Positions 5,136-5,280 of a stretch of 5,280 nucleotides of DNA are shown in pieces (positions within the stretch are counted from its first letter, which is position 1; every line of letters begins with the position of its first letter). The notes under the pieces are model-generated. The model was not told the origin of the DNA and searched no databases. It saw only the letters and a list, made by a program, of their open reading frames with translations. Source of the stretch: an uncultured Clostridium sp. (GTDB lineage: Bacteria; Bacillota; Clostridia; TANB77; CAG-508); the NCBI GenBank assembly GCA_948465625.1, contig CAOJXM010000087.1, forward strand, positions 1 to 5,280, in the 5' to 3' direction. The translations under genes and the position numbers were made by a program.

Positions 5136-5280
5136 TTTTTTCATTCTTTCCATGGCTTCTATTGTTTTTTGTTTGGTGTTAAAGGCTGTTAATCTAAAAT
5201 AGCCTTCTCCATTTTTTCCAAATCCCACCCCTGGTGTACCAACAATATGGCTTTTTTCTAATAAAATGTCAAAAAATTCC
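5127..5280 (-). CDS. dapL: LL-diaminopimelate aminotransferase, C-terminal fragment
   Basis: Only the last 50 codons are present; the gene continues past the right edge. The peptide (EFFDILLEKSHIVGTPGVGF..., then GEGYFRLTAFNTKQKTIEAM, ending ERMKKLI) has the features of the C-terminus of DapL: FFDxLLE, VGTPGxGFGxxGEGYFRL with the substrate-carboxylate-binding Arg, and a final helix. DapL is a PLP-dependent fold-type I enzyme that makes LL-diaminopimelate directly from tetrahydrodipicolinate and glutamate, supplying lysine and peptidoglycan. A related class I/II aminotransferase remains possible from this fragment alone. Its TAA stop lies inside the end of the convergent regulator gene (9-bp overlap), and no separate terminator is visible for it. 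Confidence 0.85.
   Translation of the reverse strand, partial: EFFDILLEKSHIVGTPGVGFGKNGEGYFRLTAFNTKQKTIEAMERMKKLI

Overview
The window is AT-rich and uses the standard genetic code: Trp is TGG and the genes end in TAA or TAG. Shine-Dalgarno sites are strong and purine-rich, and the sigma-70-type promoters are close to consensus. Together with an oxygen-sensitive class III ribonucleotide reductase, a Crp/Fnr-type regulator and a DapL-type lysine/peptidoglycan enzyme, this suggests a low-GC anaerobic Firmicute (a Clostridia-like gut or sediment bacterium). Genus cannot be read from the sequence.

Layout, left to right. (1) Positions 1-215 hold the 3' end of a short hydrophobic reading frame on the + strand. 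It is followed by a strong hairpin. Facing it is a perfect consensus promoter on the - strand (TTGACA, 17 bp, TATAAT) that would make an RNA of about 85 nt covering the frame's 3' untranslated region. This is the layout of a type I toxin/antisense-RNA pair. (2) Positions 241-1915, - strand: a two-gene operon encoding an ECF-like sigma factor with a C-terminal extension containing two membrane segments, then a membrane-anchored exported protein with a DUF3221-like domain and an unassigned C-terminal module. Its leader (1916-2100) holds a promoter and a terminator-like hairpin. (3) Positions 2102-4295, - strand: nrdD, the complete anaerobic ribonucleoside-triphosphate reductase, followed by a long hairpin. 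No nrdG activase gene is in the window. (4) Positions 4296-4505: divergent promoter region between nrdD and a Crp/Fnr-family regulator. It carries a perfect 14-bp palindrome centred about 40 bp upstream of the inferred nrdD start, where a class II Crp/Fnr activator would bind. (5) Positions 4506-5135, + strand: the regulator, with two cysteine pairs. (6) Positions 5127-5280, - strand: the C-terminus of LL-diaminopimelate aminotransferase (dapL), overlapping the regulator gene by 9 bp.

How the parts fit: the regulator next to nrdD, its cysteine pairs, the weak nrdD -35 and the palindrome at the class II position together suggest a local redox- or oxygen-responsive switch for anaerobic dNTP synthesis. 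The sigma operon looks like a separate envelope-sensing module in which the sigma factor is itself tethered to the membrane. Both functional readings are inferences from sequence and context.
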